A stretch of DNA of 64,000 bases from SHZI01 sp963802215 (GCA_963802215.1 CAWDHQ010000001.1:1-64000); one strand, 5' to 3'; counted from the stretch's first letter, positions 50,822-60,831 are shown. The notes: generated by a model not told the origin, from the sequence alone. Translations and numbers: made by a program.

Positions 50822-52213
50822 ATGAGGATTGCCATAATTGGCACCGGTGCTGGCGGCATGGCCGCCGCCATCAGCGCGGCGGAGCGGGGAGCCAGGGTGA
50901 CGCTCATCGAGCATGGCGTGATTGGCGGTACGTGCGTCAACATCGGCTGTGTGCCTTCGAAGATCATGCTCCGGGCGGCGCAGGTTGCCCGGGTGCGCGC
51001 AGCAAGTCCGTTCGACTCCGGCGTGAGCCCCGGTGATCCGCGAATCGACCGCGTGGCCCTGCTGGCTCAGCAGCAGGGCCGTGTCGACGAACTGCGGGCC
51101 GGCAAGTACGAGGACGTGATTGCGGCCCACTCCAGCATCTCACTGGTGCGCGGCGAGGCGACCTTCAGGGATGGCGCGACGCTGGCCGTATCGTCCCCGG
51201 ATGGGAGTGAGCAAGAGGTGGAATTCGACCGGGCCCTGATTGCCTCGGGAGCCCGCCCCGCTGTGCCACTCATTCCCGGATTGACGGCGACGCCGTACTG
51301 GACCTCGACCCAGGCCCTCGCAAGCGGAGCGATCCCGCCCCGGTTGCTTGTGATCGGCTCATCGGTCGTCGCCGTGGAACTGGCCCAGGCTTACGCGCGC
51401 CTGGGGAGCAGTGTCACCGTCATTGCCCGCAGCACGCTTCTGTCGCGGGAGGATCCCGCCATAGGCGATGCGCTGGGTCAGGTGTTTGCGGAGGAGGGCA
51501 TTCGTGTCCTGCATCGCGTGCAGGTCAAGTCTGTTGCATACCTGAGTGGCACCTTCATCCTCGAGACCTCAGCTGGCTCGCTCCGGGGCGAGGCGCTGCT
51601 GGTCGCCACCGGCCGGGCCCCGAACATTGAGACATTGGGGCTCGATCGTATCGGCGTTGAAACCGGCGAGGCTGGTGGAATCGTGGTCAATCAGTTCCTG
51701 CAGACCAGTGTGGCGCAGATCTATGCCACCGGCGACTGCACCACTCAGCCGCAGTTCGTCTATGTGGCGGCGGCCGGCGGTGTGCGGGCGGCCGAGAACA
51801 TGACCGGTGGCAGGGCAGTCCTGGATCTGCGCACTATGCCGGCAGTGGTGTTCACGGATCCGCAGGTCGCCACGGTGGGCCTGTCAGAGGCCGCGGCCCG
51901 CCTCAAGGGGCTCGCAACGGACAGCCGTTTACTCACACTCGACAACGTGCCCCGGGCGCTGGTCAGCTTCGACACGCGCGGATTCGTAAAGATGGTCGCC
52001 GAAGAGGGCACCGGGAGGCTGCTGGGCGTCCAGGCGGTGGCCGCCGAGGCCGGTGAACTGATCCAGGCGGCCGCGCTTGCCATTCACCACGGCATGACGG
52101 TCACCGACCTCGGCAACCAGATGTTTCCCTACCTGACGATGGTCGAGTCGCTGAAGCTGTGTGCCCAGGCATTCACCAGGGACTTGAAGGGCTTGTCCTG
52201 CTGTGCCGGCTGA
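50822..52213 (+). CDS. merA: MerA, mercuric reductase without NmerA domain
   Basis: A 463-aa flavoenzyme reducing Hg(II) to Hg(0) with NADPH. It has FAD-binding AIIGTGAGGMAAAI at the start, the redox pair GGTCVNIGCVPSK (about 39-51) and the C-terminal Cys pair in GLSCCAG, needed to receive mercury. The N-terminal metallochaperone domain of many MerA enzymes is absent. Its 3' end overlaps the convergent cusA gene by 41 bp. Confidence 0.94.
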   Translation: MRIAIIGTGAGGMAAAISAAERGARVTLIEHGVIGGTCVNIGCVPSKIMLRAAQVARVRAASPFDSGVSPGDPRIDRVALLAQQQGRVDELRAGKYEDVIAAHSSISLVRGEATFRDGATLAVSSPDGSEQEVEFDRALIASGARPAVPLIPGLTATPYWTSTQALASGAIPPRLLVIGSSVVAVELAQAYARLGSSVTVIARSTLLSREDPAIGDALGQVFAEEGIRVLHRVQVKSVAYLSGTFILETSAGSLRGEALLVATGRAPNIETLGLDRIGVETGEAGGIVVNQFLQTSVAQIYATGDCTTQPQFVYVAAAGGVRAAENMTGGRAVLDLRTMPAVVFTDPQVATVGLSEAAARLKGLATDSRLLTLDNVPRALVSFDTRGFVKMVAEEGTGRLLGVQAVAAEAGELIQAAALAIHHGMTVTDLGNQMFPYLTMVESLKLCAQAFTRDLKGLSCCAG

Positions 52214-55200
52214 CGGTCGCGCGCACGGTACTCATCCCTCGCTGCTTGATCAGGTAGTACGCCGCAGGAATGACCACCATTGACAGGAGCGGCGCGGTGA
52301 CCATCCCGCCGATCATCGGTGCTGCAATCCTTTCCATGACTTCCGACCCCGTGCCGCTGCCCCGGAAAAGCGGCAGCAGGCTGGCGACAATCACGGTAAC
52401 CGTCATCGCCTTGGGCCTGACGCGCAGGACGGCACCCTCGATCAGTGCGGCACGAAGATCGTCAAGGCAGTTTAGTGCCCCCCGCTCCTCACGCTGCCGC
52501 ACGGCCAGGTCCAGGTAGATCAGGGTCACTACGCCGAACTCCGCGGCCACGCCAGCCAGAGCTATGAAACCAACCGCTGATGCCACGGACAGGTGATGAC
52601 CCAGCAGATAGACGAGCCAGATGCCGCCGATGAGCGCCAGCGGGAGTGTGAGAAGAATCAGGACCGCCTCAGTGGCGCGCCGGAAGCTCAGGTAGAGCAG
52701 CAGAAAAATGATGCTCACGGTCACCGGGATGACGACTTGCAGCCGCGCGGCCGCCCTCTGGAGGTATTCGAACTGCCCCGACCAACTGACGGTGTAACCG
52801 CCGGGGAGGTTGACCTGCTCCGTGACCGCCCGCCGTGCATCGGCGACGAATGAGCCGAGATCCCGCCCGCGAATATCCACGTAGACCCAGCCATTCAGCC
52901 GAGCGTTCTCGCTGCGGATGACCGGCGGGCCATCGACGACCGATACCTTGGCCACCTGGCCCAAGGTCAGCGACTCCCCCCGCGCGGTCACGAAGGGCAG
53001 TTCAAGCAGCTTCTCGACCGAGTCCCTCAGGTCGCGGGGGTAGCGCACGCTGATGGGATACCGGGCGAGGCCCTCCACCGTCTGGCCGATGGACTCGCCA
53101 CCGATGGCCGTGGCGACCAGGTCCTGGATATCCATCACGTCCAGTCCGTAGCGGGCCGCTGCCAACCGGTCCGGAGCCACGTCAATATAACGGCCACCGG
53201 ACACCCGCTCAAAGAAGGCTGAGGTGGTCCCGGGCACTGCCTTGACCACGGCTTCAATCTCGGGCCCGAGTTGCGCGATGACACGGAGGTCCGGGCCAGC
53301 GATCTTGATGCCCACCGGGGACTTGATGCCGGTCGCATACATGTCGATGCGGTTGCGGATCGGCTGCACCCAGACATTGCCCATGCCCGGAATCTGCAGG
53401 GCCGCATCCATTTCCTCGACCAGACTCTCGGGGGTGATACCTGGGCGCCACTCGCTCCGCGGCTTCAGTTGCACGGTCGTGTCGATCATCTCCAGCGGTG
53501 CCGGGTCAGTGGCGGTATCTGCCCGGCCGATGATGCCGAACACGCGCTCTACTTCAGGAAACCGGCGGATGATTCGGTCGGTCTGCTGCAGGATCTCCGC
53601 TGCCTTTCCGGCCGAAATCCCGGGCAATGCCGTGGGCATGTAGAGGAGATCGCCTTCGTCGAGTGGTGGCATGAACTCGCTCCCCAGTCTGGTCGCCGGC
53701 CATATCGTGACCAGCAGGGCCACGGCCGCGCCGACCAGTACCCACACCGGCCGGTCCAGGACCGCCTCAATTACCGGCCGGTAGCCGCTTATCAGCCAGC
53801 GATTCAGCGGATTGGCCAGTTCGTCCCTGATGCGACCCCGGATAAGACCCGTCATCAGCACGGGAATCACCGTAACCGACAGGGCGGCGGCGGCCGCCAT
53901 TGCATAGGTCTTGGTATAAGCCAGGGGAGCGAACAGCCGGCCCTCCTGGGCCTCCAGGGCAAAGATCGGCAGGAATGACAGCGTGATGATCAGCAGGGCG
54001 AAGAACAGCGCCGGCCCCACCTCGGTGGCTGCATCACCGATAAGACGCAGACGCTCCGCGTTACCGGGTTCGGCATCGGCATGTGAGTGTCGCCAGGCTT
54101 CAAGCTTTTTGTGGGCGTTCTCGATCATCACCACCGACGCATCGACCATCGCGCCGACGGCAATCGCGATGCCGCCCAGGGACATGATGTTGGCGCTGAT
54201 GCCCTGCGCACGCATCACGACCAGCGCCGCGAGAATGCCGAGTGGCAGCGTCAGGATGGCGACAAACGCAGAACGGAGGTGCAGCAGGAAGACCGCGCAG
54301 ACCAGGGCGACGACGATGAATTCCTCGATTAGCTTGTCGCGGAGATTGGCGACCGCCCGCTCGATCAGGCCGGACCGGTCATAGGTTTCCACGATCTCTA
54401 CGCCGGGCGGCAGGCTGTGCCGCAATTCGCCGATGCGGGCCTTGACTGCGCGCAAGGTGGCCAGCGCGTTCTGTCCGAAGCGCATCACGACTATGCCGCC
54501 GACGACTTCTCCTTCACCATCCAGCTCGGCGATACCGCGGCGGATTTCCGGACCCGTTTGCACCCAGGCGACATCCCGCAGCAGGACGGGAGTACCGGCG
54601 CCGTCGAGCCCGACCGGGATGGTCCGAAAGTCATCCAGCGACTGCAGATAGCCGCGGGTCCGCACGGCGTACTCGGCTTCGCCGAGTTCCACCACCGAGC
54701 CGCCGGCCTCGGCGTTGGCCCGCCGTACCGCCGCAGTGACGCGCTCCGGAGTGACCTGCAGGGCCTGCAGGCGAACCGGGTCGAGCACGATCTGGTACTG
54801 CTTGTTGAAGCCGCCAACCGTGGCGACCTCCGCCACGTTCGGCACCGTCTTCAGTTCGAAGCGCAGGAACCAGTCCTGCAGGGACCGCAGTTCGCTTAGA
54901 TCGTGGCGTCCGCTCCGGTCGACCAGGGCGTACTGGTAGATCCAGCCGACGCCGGTCGCATCCGGGCCGAGGGCCGGCTTCGCCGCGCCCGGCAGCCGGC
55001 CCTGGATCTGGGACAGGTATTCCAGGACCCGGGACCGGGCCCAGTAGAGATCGGTGCCATCGGCGAATATCACATAGACGTAGCTGTCGCCAAAGAAGGA
55101 GTAGCCCCGCACCGTCACCGCGCCCGGCACGGACAGCATCGCGGTGGTCAGCGGGTAGGTCACCTGGTCCTGCACGACCTGTGGAGCCTGCCCCGGGTAA

Positions 55201-55355
55201 CTGGTGCGGACGATAACCTGCACATCGGACGGGTCCGGAATCGCATCCATGGGCAGCGTCATGGCGCTCCAGACGCCAGCCGCGACGAGCGTCAGCGACG
55301 CCAGCAGCACCAGCAGCGGATTGGCGAGCGACCAGCGGATCAGGCGGCCGATCAT
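52173..55355 (-). CDS. cusA: CusA/HME-RND heavy-metal efflux pump
   Basis: A 1060-aa inner-membrane RND transporter with twelve predicted membrane helices. PMDAIPDPSDVQVIVRTSYP at the N-terminus and RNRIDMYATGIKSPVGIKIA, with the copper/silver-relay Met, mark the CusA group. It works with the adjacent CusB and CusC to expel Cu(I) or Ag(I) across both membranes. Start overlaps the cusB stop. Confidence 0.93.
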   Translation of the reverse strand: MIGRLIRWSLANPLLVLLASLTLVAAGVWSAMTLPMDAIPDPSDVQVIVRTSYPGQAPQVVQDQVTYPLTTAMLSVPGAVTVRGYSFFGDSYVYVIFADGTDLYWARSRVLEYLSQIQGRLPGAAKPALGPDATGVGWIYQYALVDRSGRHDLSELRSLQDWFLRFELKTVPNVAEVATVGGFNKQYQIVLDPVRLQALQVTPERVTAAVRRANAEAGGSVVELGEAEYAVRTRGYLQSLDDFRTIPVGLDGAGTPVLLRDVAWVQTGPEIRRGIAELDGEGEVVGGIVVMRFGQNALATLRAVKARIGELRHSLPPGVEIVETYDRSGLIERAVANLRDKLIEEFIVVALVCAVFLLHLRSAFVAILTLPLGILAALVVMRAQGISANIMSLGGIAIAVGAMVDASVVMIENAHKKLEAWRHSHADAEPGNAERLRLIGDAATEVGPALFFALLIITLSFLPIFALEAQEGRLFAPLAYTKTYAMAAAAALSVTVIPVLMTGLIRGRIRDELANPLNRWLISGYRPVIEAVLDRPVWVLVGAAVALLVTIWPATRLGSEFMPPLDEGDLLYMPTALPGISAGKAAEILQQTDRIIRRFPEVERVFGIIGRADTATDPAPLEMIDTTVQLKPRSEWRPGITPESLVEEMDAALQIPGMGNVWVQPIRNRIDMYATGIKSPVGIKIAGPDLRVIAQLGPEIEAVVKAVPGTTSAFFERVSGGRYIDVAPDRLAAARYGLDVMDIQDLVATAIGGESIGQTVEGLARYPISVRYPRDLRDSVEKLLELPFVTARGESLTLGQVAKVSVVDGPPVIRSENARLNGWVYVDIRGRDLGSFVADARRAVTEQVNLPGGYTVSWSGQFEYLQRAAARLQVVIPVTVSIIFLLLYLSFRRATEAVLILLTLPLALIGGIWLVYLLGHHLSVASAVGFIALAGVAAEFGVVTLIYLDLAVRQREERGALNCLDDLRAALIEGAVLRVRPKAMTVTVIVASLLPLFRGSGTGSEVMERIAAPMIGGMVTAPLLSMVVIPAAYYLIKQRGMSTVRATVSRHSRTSPSSPW

Positions 55356-56563
55356 CGACTGGCTCCCGGCAGCAGGCGATCCAGGGCGCCGCGCAGGTTG
55401 GCCTCCGAGTCGAGCAGGAACTGGCCGGAGATGACAACCTTGTCGCCAGCCTGGAGGCCGGCCCGGATTTCAGTCAGGTCGCCCTGCTCGGCCCCGGCCT
55501 CCACGGCGACGGGGCGAAAGTGGCCCTCAGGCTCCGCCAGGATGACGGCGGTGCGTTCTCCTGACCGGATCAGGGCCTCGCTTGCTATGAGCAGCGCGGC
55601 GCGGGGTTCGCCCTCGATGGACACCCGTGCTGACATCCCGGGCTTGATTTGAAGCTGTCGGTTCTCCAGCACGATGCGGACCCGCAGCGTGCGGGTTGCT
55701 GGCGACACTTCCGGGTACAGGTAGTCCACATGCCCCTGAATTGGTTCGGCGCCTGCGCTGGCCAGCGTAACGATGGCCGCCAACCCGGGCTTGAGCCACG
55801 CGCCTTGTGCCTCCGGCACCTCTGCCAGGACCCAGACCCGGGACAGGTCGGCAAGGTTGACCAGCGGCATGCCGGCGGTCACTGCCGCGCCTTCCCGCAC
55901 CAGCAGCTCCGTCACCACGCCACTCATCGGTGCGAGGACATCGACCTGGCGATCGGCAGCGCCTCGGCGGGTTATCTGGTCCAGCTGCCCCGACGGCACG
56001 CCGAGCAACTCGAGCCGGTGGCGCGCCGCAGAAGCCAGCGCCTGATCGTTGCTGCGGAGGCTCAGCAGGTACTCTTCCTGCGCTGCCAGCAGCTCCGGGC
56101 TGTAAAGCCCCGCGAGGCGCTGACCCCGTTGCACCCGGTCACCGGCCGCCCGCACGTCGAGGCGCTCGATCCAGCCCCCCGCGCGGGTGGTGACCACGGC
56201 CAGGCGCCGCTCATCGACGTCGACCGCGCCTGTCACGGTGACCCGGGGCGCGAAGTTGGACTGCACCGCCGCCGCGGTGCGCACGCCCAGGTTCTGGGTA
56301 ACCCGGGGATCGATGGAGATACCACCGTCATCGGCGGTGGTCCGGTACTTGGGCACCAGAGCCATGTCCATGAAAGGCGATGGTCCCGGCTTGTCGAACT
56401 GCACCTCCGGGCGCATGGGGTCGTACCAGTACAGGATGCCGGACTTCGGTACTGCAGGTCCCGTCGACTTGGCGGCATCGTTCTCGCCGCGAGTGAACCA
56501 CCAGCCAAGGCCCGCGACGATGCCCAGCACCAAAACCCCCGCAAGCTTTTGCCCCGTAGTCAT
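55352..56563 (-). CDS. cusB: CusB-type membrane-fusion protein
   Basis: A 403-aa periplasmic adaptor: one N-terminal membrane segment (about 5-25), a heavy-metal-binding YHS-like part (ILYWYDPMRPEVQFDKPGPS with PFMDMALVPKY, rich in Met), then lipoyl, coiled-coil and beta-barrel regions (VDVLAPMSGVVTELLVREGA). It links CusA and the outer-membrane channel and can hand over Cu(I). The gene overlaps cusC by four bases. Confidence 0.93.
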   Translation of the reverse strand: MTTGQKLAGVLVLGIVAGLGWWFTRGENDAAKSTGPAVPKSGILYWYDPMRPEVQFDKPGPSPFMDMALVPKYRTTADDGGISIDPRVTQNLGVRTAAAVQSNFAPRVTVTGAVDVDERRLAVVTTRAGGWIERLDVRAAGDRVQRGQRLAGLYSPELLAAQEEYLLSLRSNDQALASAARHRLELLGVPSGQLDQITRRGAADRQVDVLAPMSGVVTELLVREGAAVTAGMPLVNLADLSRVWVLAEVPEAQGAWLKPGLAAIVTLASAGAEPIQGHVDYLYPEVSPATRTLRVRIVLENRQLQIKPGMSARVSIEGEPRAALLIASEALIRSGERTAVILAEPEGHFRPVAVEAGAEQGDLTEIRAGLQAGDKVVISGQFLLDSEANLRGALDRLLPGASR

Positions 56564-57846
56564 TGCCCGTCCTCCGCCTCGAAGTACTGGATCTGCAACC
56601 GGTCCCTTGCGACGTCGACAGCCAGGTCGAGTCGCATCAGCTCGACATCGAGCAGGCCCCGCCGGGCATCCAGGACGGCGGTGAGTGGCGTCTTCGCCGA
56701 GCGGTAGGCTGCAAGCGCCGACTGGACCTGCGCGTGGCTCTGGGGCAGCAGGCTGTCTTCGTAGCGTCGCAACCGGTCGGTACCGGCCTGCCACTGGCGA
56801 TACGCACGGGTCAGCGTGGCCGTCGCTTCACGCAAATGATCGTCGAGTTCAGCCTCGCCGGCAGTAAGCCGGGCGCGGGCGGCACTGCTCGATCGGTCCT
56901 GGCGGTTGCCAGGGAGTAACGGGAGATCGACGCCCACCATCAGGGTCACGAGATCCGGGAACTCCAGCCGATGGTCATAGCGCAGCTCCACACGCCAGTC
57001 CGGTCTCGTTCCCAGACCCGCCAGCTGTGCCTGTGTCGTGGCGATTCGCACGGCGACCTCGGGTGCTGCCAGCTGGGGGTGCTGCGGAAGCTGCGCCAGG
57101 AGTTCGCTCAGAGGCGGCGGATCAGGCAGCACCGGTACCCCTTCAGGAATCGGCCGATCAGCGCTGATCGGCCCGATCCAGCGGGCAAGCTCCGCGCGGC
57201 CCGCCAGTTCACGCTGGCGCAGCGCGCGGCCGCGGTCTGCCAGCACCTCGGCCTCGACCCCTGCGGCAAGCTGCTCGGACTGACTGCCCTGACCAGAGAC
57301 CACGGCAATGCCGCGGACCGCCAGCTGCGTCTCCGCCTCCGCACCGAGGCGGTCGAGCAACACGGCTGCCTGGGCCGCACTGGCCACGTCCAGGTAGGCC
57401 AGAGCGGCCCGCAGCTTCACTCGCCGCTCGACGGCGGTGAGGCCCACTTCTGCTGCCTTCGCTTGCTGCTCCAGCGCAATCGCCCGCAACTGTCGTTTGG
57501 CCGCGCGCGGAAACTCCTGGGAGATACCGACCGACAGGGCCGTAAAGTCGTCATCACGAAGACTGAAGGCCTCGCCCTCGTTCACCGGCAACTGATTGAT
57601 TCCGGCGATCAGTTGCGGATCGGGCAATTGACCTGCCACAACGGCGTCGTCGCGCAGTGCATGGACGTTGGCTTCGCCTGCCACCAGGACGGGCTGTTCA
57701 AGGAGGGCGAGCTGCTGAACCTCCGCGAGCGTGAGCAGACCGGTACCGGCGGCTGAAAACGCAGGGATTGCAGGGCCGATGGCAGCGAGCAACAGGCAGA
57801 TGAGGGCTTTATGCCAAGCACCGGGGCCGAACGGAATAGCAGGCAT
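56560..57846 (-). CDS. cusC: CusC-like TolC-family outer-membrane channel
   Basis: A 428-aa protein with a signal peptide (about 1-31) and two outer-membrane efflux repeats: LTLAEVQQLALLEQPVLVAG, then a long alpha-helical second half ending in AYRSAKTPLTAVLDARRGLL. It starts at 57846 with GGAG eight bases upstream; the in-frame ATG at 57879 is less supported. It forms the outer-membrane exit duct of the efflux complex. Confidence 0.9.
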   Translation of the reverse strand: MPAIPFGPGAWHKALICLLLAAIGPAIPAFSAAGTGLLTLAEVQQLALLEQPVLVAGEANVHALRDDAVVAGQLPDPQLIAGINQLPVNEGEAFSLRDDDFTALSVGISQEFPRAAKRQLRAIALEQQAKAAEVGLTAVERRVKLRAALAYLDVASAAQAAVLLDRLGAEAETQLAVRGIAVVSGQGSQSEQLAAGVEAEVLADRGRALRQRELAGRAELARWIGPISADRPIPEGVPVLPDPPPLSELLAQLPQHPQLAAPEVAVRIATTQAQLAGLGTRPDWRVELRYDHRLEFPDLVTLMVGVDLPLLPGNRQDRSSSAARARLTAGEAELDDHLREATATLTRAYRQWQAGTDRLRRYEDSLLPQSHAQVQSALAAYRSAKTPLTAVLDARRGLLDVELMRLDLAVDVARDRLQIQYFEAEDGQ

Positions 57847-57902
57847 GACGCATCTCCACGACGAACCGAGGGACGGCACCCCGACGGGATGCCAGGCTCA
57901 AC

Positions 57903-58256
57903 TCAGGCGTGGGAGGCGGTGGGTGGTCGGAACGGCGACGAGAGGCGAAGATTGAATTCGGGCAGGACGTAGGAGTCTTCGGGTGCGCCGGTCCGGCCGA
58001 TGACGGGCGGCGACCGATTCGTTGAGGTCATCGCTGCTGACGCCACGCAAGCGGTCATGTCGGGACAATGCTCTCCGCAGCAGGGCGGGGGTGTGGCGGC
58101 GTCGCTGGATTGGGCATCGTGGCAGTCCATCACGGCCGCGGAGTCGACGCCAGACTGTGCATGCCCAGCGCCCAACCGGGAAGTGAGCGCGGTCATGCCC
58201 TGAACAGGCAGGGCCAGCGCAAGCAAGACCCAGAGCAGAATGCGTGACCGGCACAT
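57903..58256 (-). CDS. Small exported Cys/His-rich protein upstream of cusCBA
   Basis: A 117-aa protein with a signal peptide (about 1-20: RILLWVLLALALPVQG) and a Cys/His cluster DCHDAQ, PPPCCGEHCPDMTACVA. The start at 58256 begins exactly with the signal; the longer frame to 58358 is not needed. No family name is assigned with certainty; it resembles small copper-associated proteins found next to cus/czc operons. It probably binds Cu or Ag in the periplasm and is transcribed with cusCBA. Confidence 0.7.
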   Translation of the reverse strand: MCRSRILLWVLLALALPVQGMTALTSRLGAGHAQSGVDSAAVMDCHDAQSSDAATPPPCCGEHCPDMTACVASAAMTSTNRSPPVIGRTGAPEDSYVLPEFNLRLSSPFRPPTASHA

Positions 58257-58439
58257 GGTGCCCAAACTACGCCTGCGAGGAACTATCGGCAAGCGACTGT
58301 GCCACAGCGCGAGGGGCCGGAAACCGGACTCCGCGGCCATTCCTGGGGTCCCGTGCATGCGGTCCCGTCACGCAGGGGGGCGGCATTAGAGCCGTGGCGG
58401 CCCGGGTGACGGACGCGCTCTTGAGTTTCGCTCGCCCGG

Positions 58440-58471
58440 TGTAAGGTTCAGCGGAACCTGCCCGTCCAATC
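58440..58471 (+). promoter_or_regulatory. Candidate ECF promoter of the flavodoxin-like gene
   Basis: TGTAAGG (58440-58446) and CGTCCAATC (58463-58471) are 16 bp apart. It is the most diverged of the six copies; the gene starts 19 bp further on. Confidence 0.5.
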
Positions 58472-58489
58472 ACAACCGTGGACCCCGCC

Positions 58490-59284
58490 ATGAAACCACT
58501 GAAGATCCTCGCCCTGATCGGCTCTCCCCGTAACGAGGACAGCTACACCTACAAGGTCATCCGCCTGATCGAGGCCCGGATGGACCGGATCCAGGCAACG
58601 GAAGTGGACTACGTCTTCATCGGGAGGACGGGCCTGCCATTCTGCGACGGGTGCCTGTCCTGCGTGACGGCCGGCGAGTCCACCTGTCCGCAGTACTCCA
58701 TAGTTGGTCCCATCGCGGCCCGCATGAAGGAAGCAGACGGCCTGATACTCGGCGCCCCAGTGCACACGTTCAATGTGACAGGCCTGATGAAGAACTTCGT
58801 CGAGTACTTCATGTACCAGCGGAACCGGCCCAGCCTGTTTGGCAAGAAGGCCGTCGTCACCACCACGGCCTCCGGTGGCGGCCATACTGTGGTGCTGGAC
58901 TTTCTGGAGGACACAGCCACGGCGTGGGGTTGCGACGTCGTCACCCGCCTCGGGATCTCGAGCTCGCAAATGCAGAAGCCGGCCTACCAGCGGCAGGTGG
59001 AGGCCTGCGCTGACGACGTGGCCCGGCGCTTCATCGACGCCATCCGGAAGGGTGAACCCGGCTCGCCCCGATTCCGTCACCTGATGAACTTCCGGGCCAT
59101 GCAGAACATGACCCGGCGCCAGCCGGATTCTATAAACCATGACTACTGGGTGGAGCGGGGCTGGCTGGACGCCAGCTATTACAGCAATGCACCGATCAAC
59201 CCGCTTGCCCGCCTGCTGGCGGGCTACATCGCGGGCCGGATGCGCAAGTCGATCCGCCGGGAAAATGTCCGGCCTATCCGTTAG
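58490..59284 (+). CDS. NADPH-dependent FMN reductase/flavodoxin-like protein
   Basis: A 264-aa flavodoxin-like oxidoreductase: ALIGSPRNEDSYTYKV (FMN phosphate loop), FCDGCLSCVTAGESTCPQYS with a Cys cluster, and LILGAPVHTFNVTGLMKNFV. The C-terminal 60 residues are extra and hydrophobic in part, possibly membrane-associated. The start is ATG 58490; GTG 58478 is in frame. A copy of the ECF motif lies just upstream, linking it to the bufferin sigma factor. Confidence 0.85.
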   Translation: MKPLKILALIGSPRNEDSYTYKVIRLIEARMDRIQATEVDYVFIGRTGLPFCDGCLSCVTAGESTCPQYSIVGPIAARMKEADGLILGAPVHTFNVTGLMKNFVEYFMYQRNRPSLFGKKAVVTTTASGGGHTVVLDFLEDTATAWGCDVVTRLGISSSQMQKPAYQRQVEACADDVARRFIDAIRKGEPGSPRFRHLMNFRAMQNMTRRQPDSINHDYWVERGWLDASYYSNAPINPLARLLAGYIAGRMRKSIRRENVRPIR

Positions 59285-59306
59285 CTTGTGACCAAAGGAG
59301 ATCACT

Positions 59307-59879
59307 ATGGGTAACGTCGGCCCCTTGGCTTTGCTACTTGGCCTTGCGGTGCTTCCGCTCGGCGCCTGCTCGGAGCGGTCCCGTGCCGAATCGGTGCCCG
59401 CAGAGCAGGCTCCGGCGGTCCCCCGCATGACGCTGGAGCGCCTCGATGAGCTGATCCGTCGCGCGGACGAAGACACCCGGCGGCCGGCGCCGAACCAGTG
59501 GGAATTCTCCATCGGTGACGACGTTGTCCTGGTCATAGCCGATGCCACGGCCGACCGGATGCGCATCATGACGCCGATCACGACGGTCAGCGATGCCGGC
59601 GCACCGCTCATGATGCGGATGCTGCAGGCCAATTTCGATTCCGCGCTGGATGCCCGCTACGCCATCGCCCACGACAGGATCTGGGGCGTCTTCATTCACC
59701 CACTCGGCGATCTCACCGACGAGCTCTTCCTGTCCGGACTCGGCCAGGTCGTCAACGTGTCCAGGACCTTCGGTGCCACGTTCAGCTCCGGTGAGCTGGT
59801 CTTCGGCGGTGGCGACAGCGGGGACCTCCAGCGGCAACTGCTGGAGGACCTGAAGGCGCTGGGGAAGATCACTACCTGA
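59307..59879 (+). CDS. YbjN/CesT-like exported lipoprotein
   Basis: A 190-aa protein with a lipoprotein signal (lipobox LGAC, Cys21). The mature part (about 40-185: WEFSIGDDVVLVIADATADRMRI-type strands and helices, then LFLSGLGQVVNVSRTF) resembles YbjN/type III chaperone-like folds. This assignment is modest. It lies 22 bp after the flavodoxin-like gene and converges on DUF3179. Confidence 0.65.
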   Translation: MGNVGPLALLLGLAVLPLGACSERSRAESVPAEQAPAVPRMTLERLDELIRRADEDTRRPAPNQWEFSIGDDVVLVIADATADRMRIMTPITTVSDAGAPLMMRMLQANFDSALDARYAIAHDRIWGVFIHPLGDLTDELFLSGLGQVVNVSRTFGATFSSGELVFGGGDSGDLQRQLLEDLKALGKITT

Positions 59880-60831
59880 TGCCGTTCTGGTAGACCAGCG
59901 TCTCCGGGTGAAACGCGAACCAGGCGAACCAGTACGCCGTCACCGAGGGAAGCTCGTCGCCCGATGCATCAAGGACGCGGGCCGACGTGCTGGCGTGGTC
60001 GTATTCCAGGGTGATCGGCGTGTCGTTGATGACATCGTCGATCCGCTGGATGCCGGTCGGCAGTTCGACAAATGGGTAGGCCTTTGCGGTATCGCCGAGC
60101 AAAACCCCGACGATCACGGCCTTGCTGGGGTAGCGTTTATCCTGGTGCGACACGGGGGACCAGATCCTGGCCGAGGTGGCGTAGCCGGGGTACGGATCAA
60201 CGTCGTAGTTCCGGCCGCTGGTGCGCGGCGGTTCCAGCACCAGCGTGTCGGGGTGCGCCTGCCGCCAGGCGCCCCAGGTCGTGTGTTCGGCCGGCAGCGT
60301 CGTGAGCCTGGCACCCCGGGCAGGACCGCTGATGGCCTGGTACATGAGTTGCGACCACAGGGATTCGGACTGGTGGTCGTACAGGAGCACGTTGCTGTTG
60401 TAGAGCAGCCCCGAAACGCCGAACGTCCGGGGCTGGCCGCCCGGGTCCGCACGAAATACCACACCCGTGCCACAGAGCGGGCAGAACGTGACGGCCACCG
60501 GGGTAGAACCCACGCGGTCATTGACGATCTCGTGATAGTTCAGGATCCTGATCGGGTAGGCCTTCGCGACGCCGCCCAGTTGCAGCCCGATCACGCGATC
60601 ATCCGCACCCAGGAAGGTCGCCTTCCTTGCAGTCACGAAATCCGGGTTCAGCAGAGCCGGAATGCCATCCCGTCCGGGACCGCCGGACCGGATCTCGCGG
60701 GCTGGCACCAGGGACTCGCTGACGTCGAAACCATTGAGCGATTTGTCGCGTGGCAGAGCCGGGCTGCAGGCCAGCAACCCTGCCAGAGCGACAACAATGG
60801 TTTGCAGGCGGATTTCTTTGGTCACAATCAT
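59872..60831 (-). CDS. DUF3179 exported protein
   Basis: A 319-aa protein with an N-terminal lipoprotein signal (LLACSPALP). DUF3179 features are present: GGPGRDGIPALLNPDFV, AYPIRILNYHEIVND, and VTFCPLCGTGVVF with a conserved CxxC; then LYNSNVLLYDHQSESLWSQL. Expected in the envelope. An ECF motif lies 50 bp before its start at 60831. Function unknown. Confidence 0.9.
   Translation of the reverse strand: MIVTKEIRLQTIVVALAGLLACSPALPRDKSLNGFDVSESLVPAREIRSGGPGRDGIPALLNPDFVTARKATFLGADDRVIGLQLGGVAKAYPIRILNYHEIVNDRVGSTPVAVTFCPLCGTGVVFRADPGGQPRTFGVSGLLYNSNVLLYDHQSESLWSQLMYQAISGPARGARLTTLPAEHTTWGAWRQAHPDTLVLEPPRTSGRNYDVDPYPGYATSARIWSPVSHQDKRYPSKAVIVGVLLGDTAKAYPFVELPTGIQRIDDVINDTPITLEYDHASTSARVLDASGDELPSVTAYWFAWFAFHPETLVYQNGIR

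Noticed and set aside
55649..56707. 352-aa plus-strand frame opposite cusB
   Set aside because: Antisense shadow of cusB with no family features.
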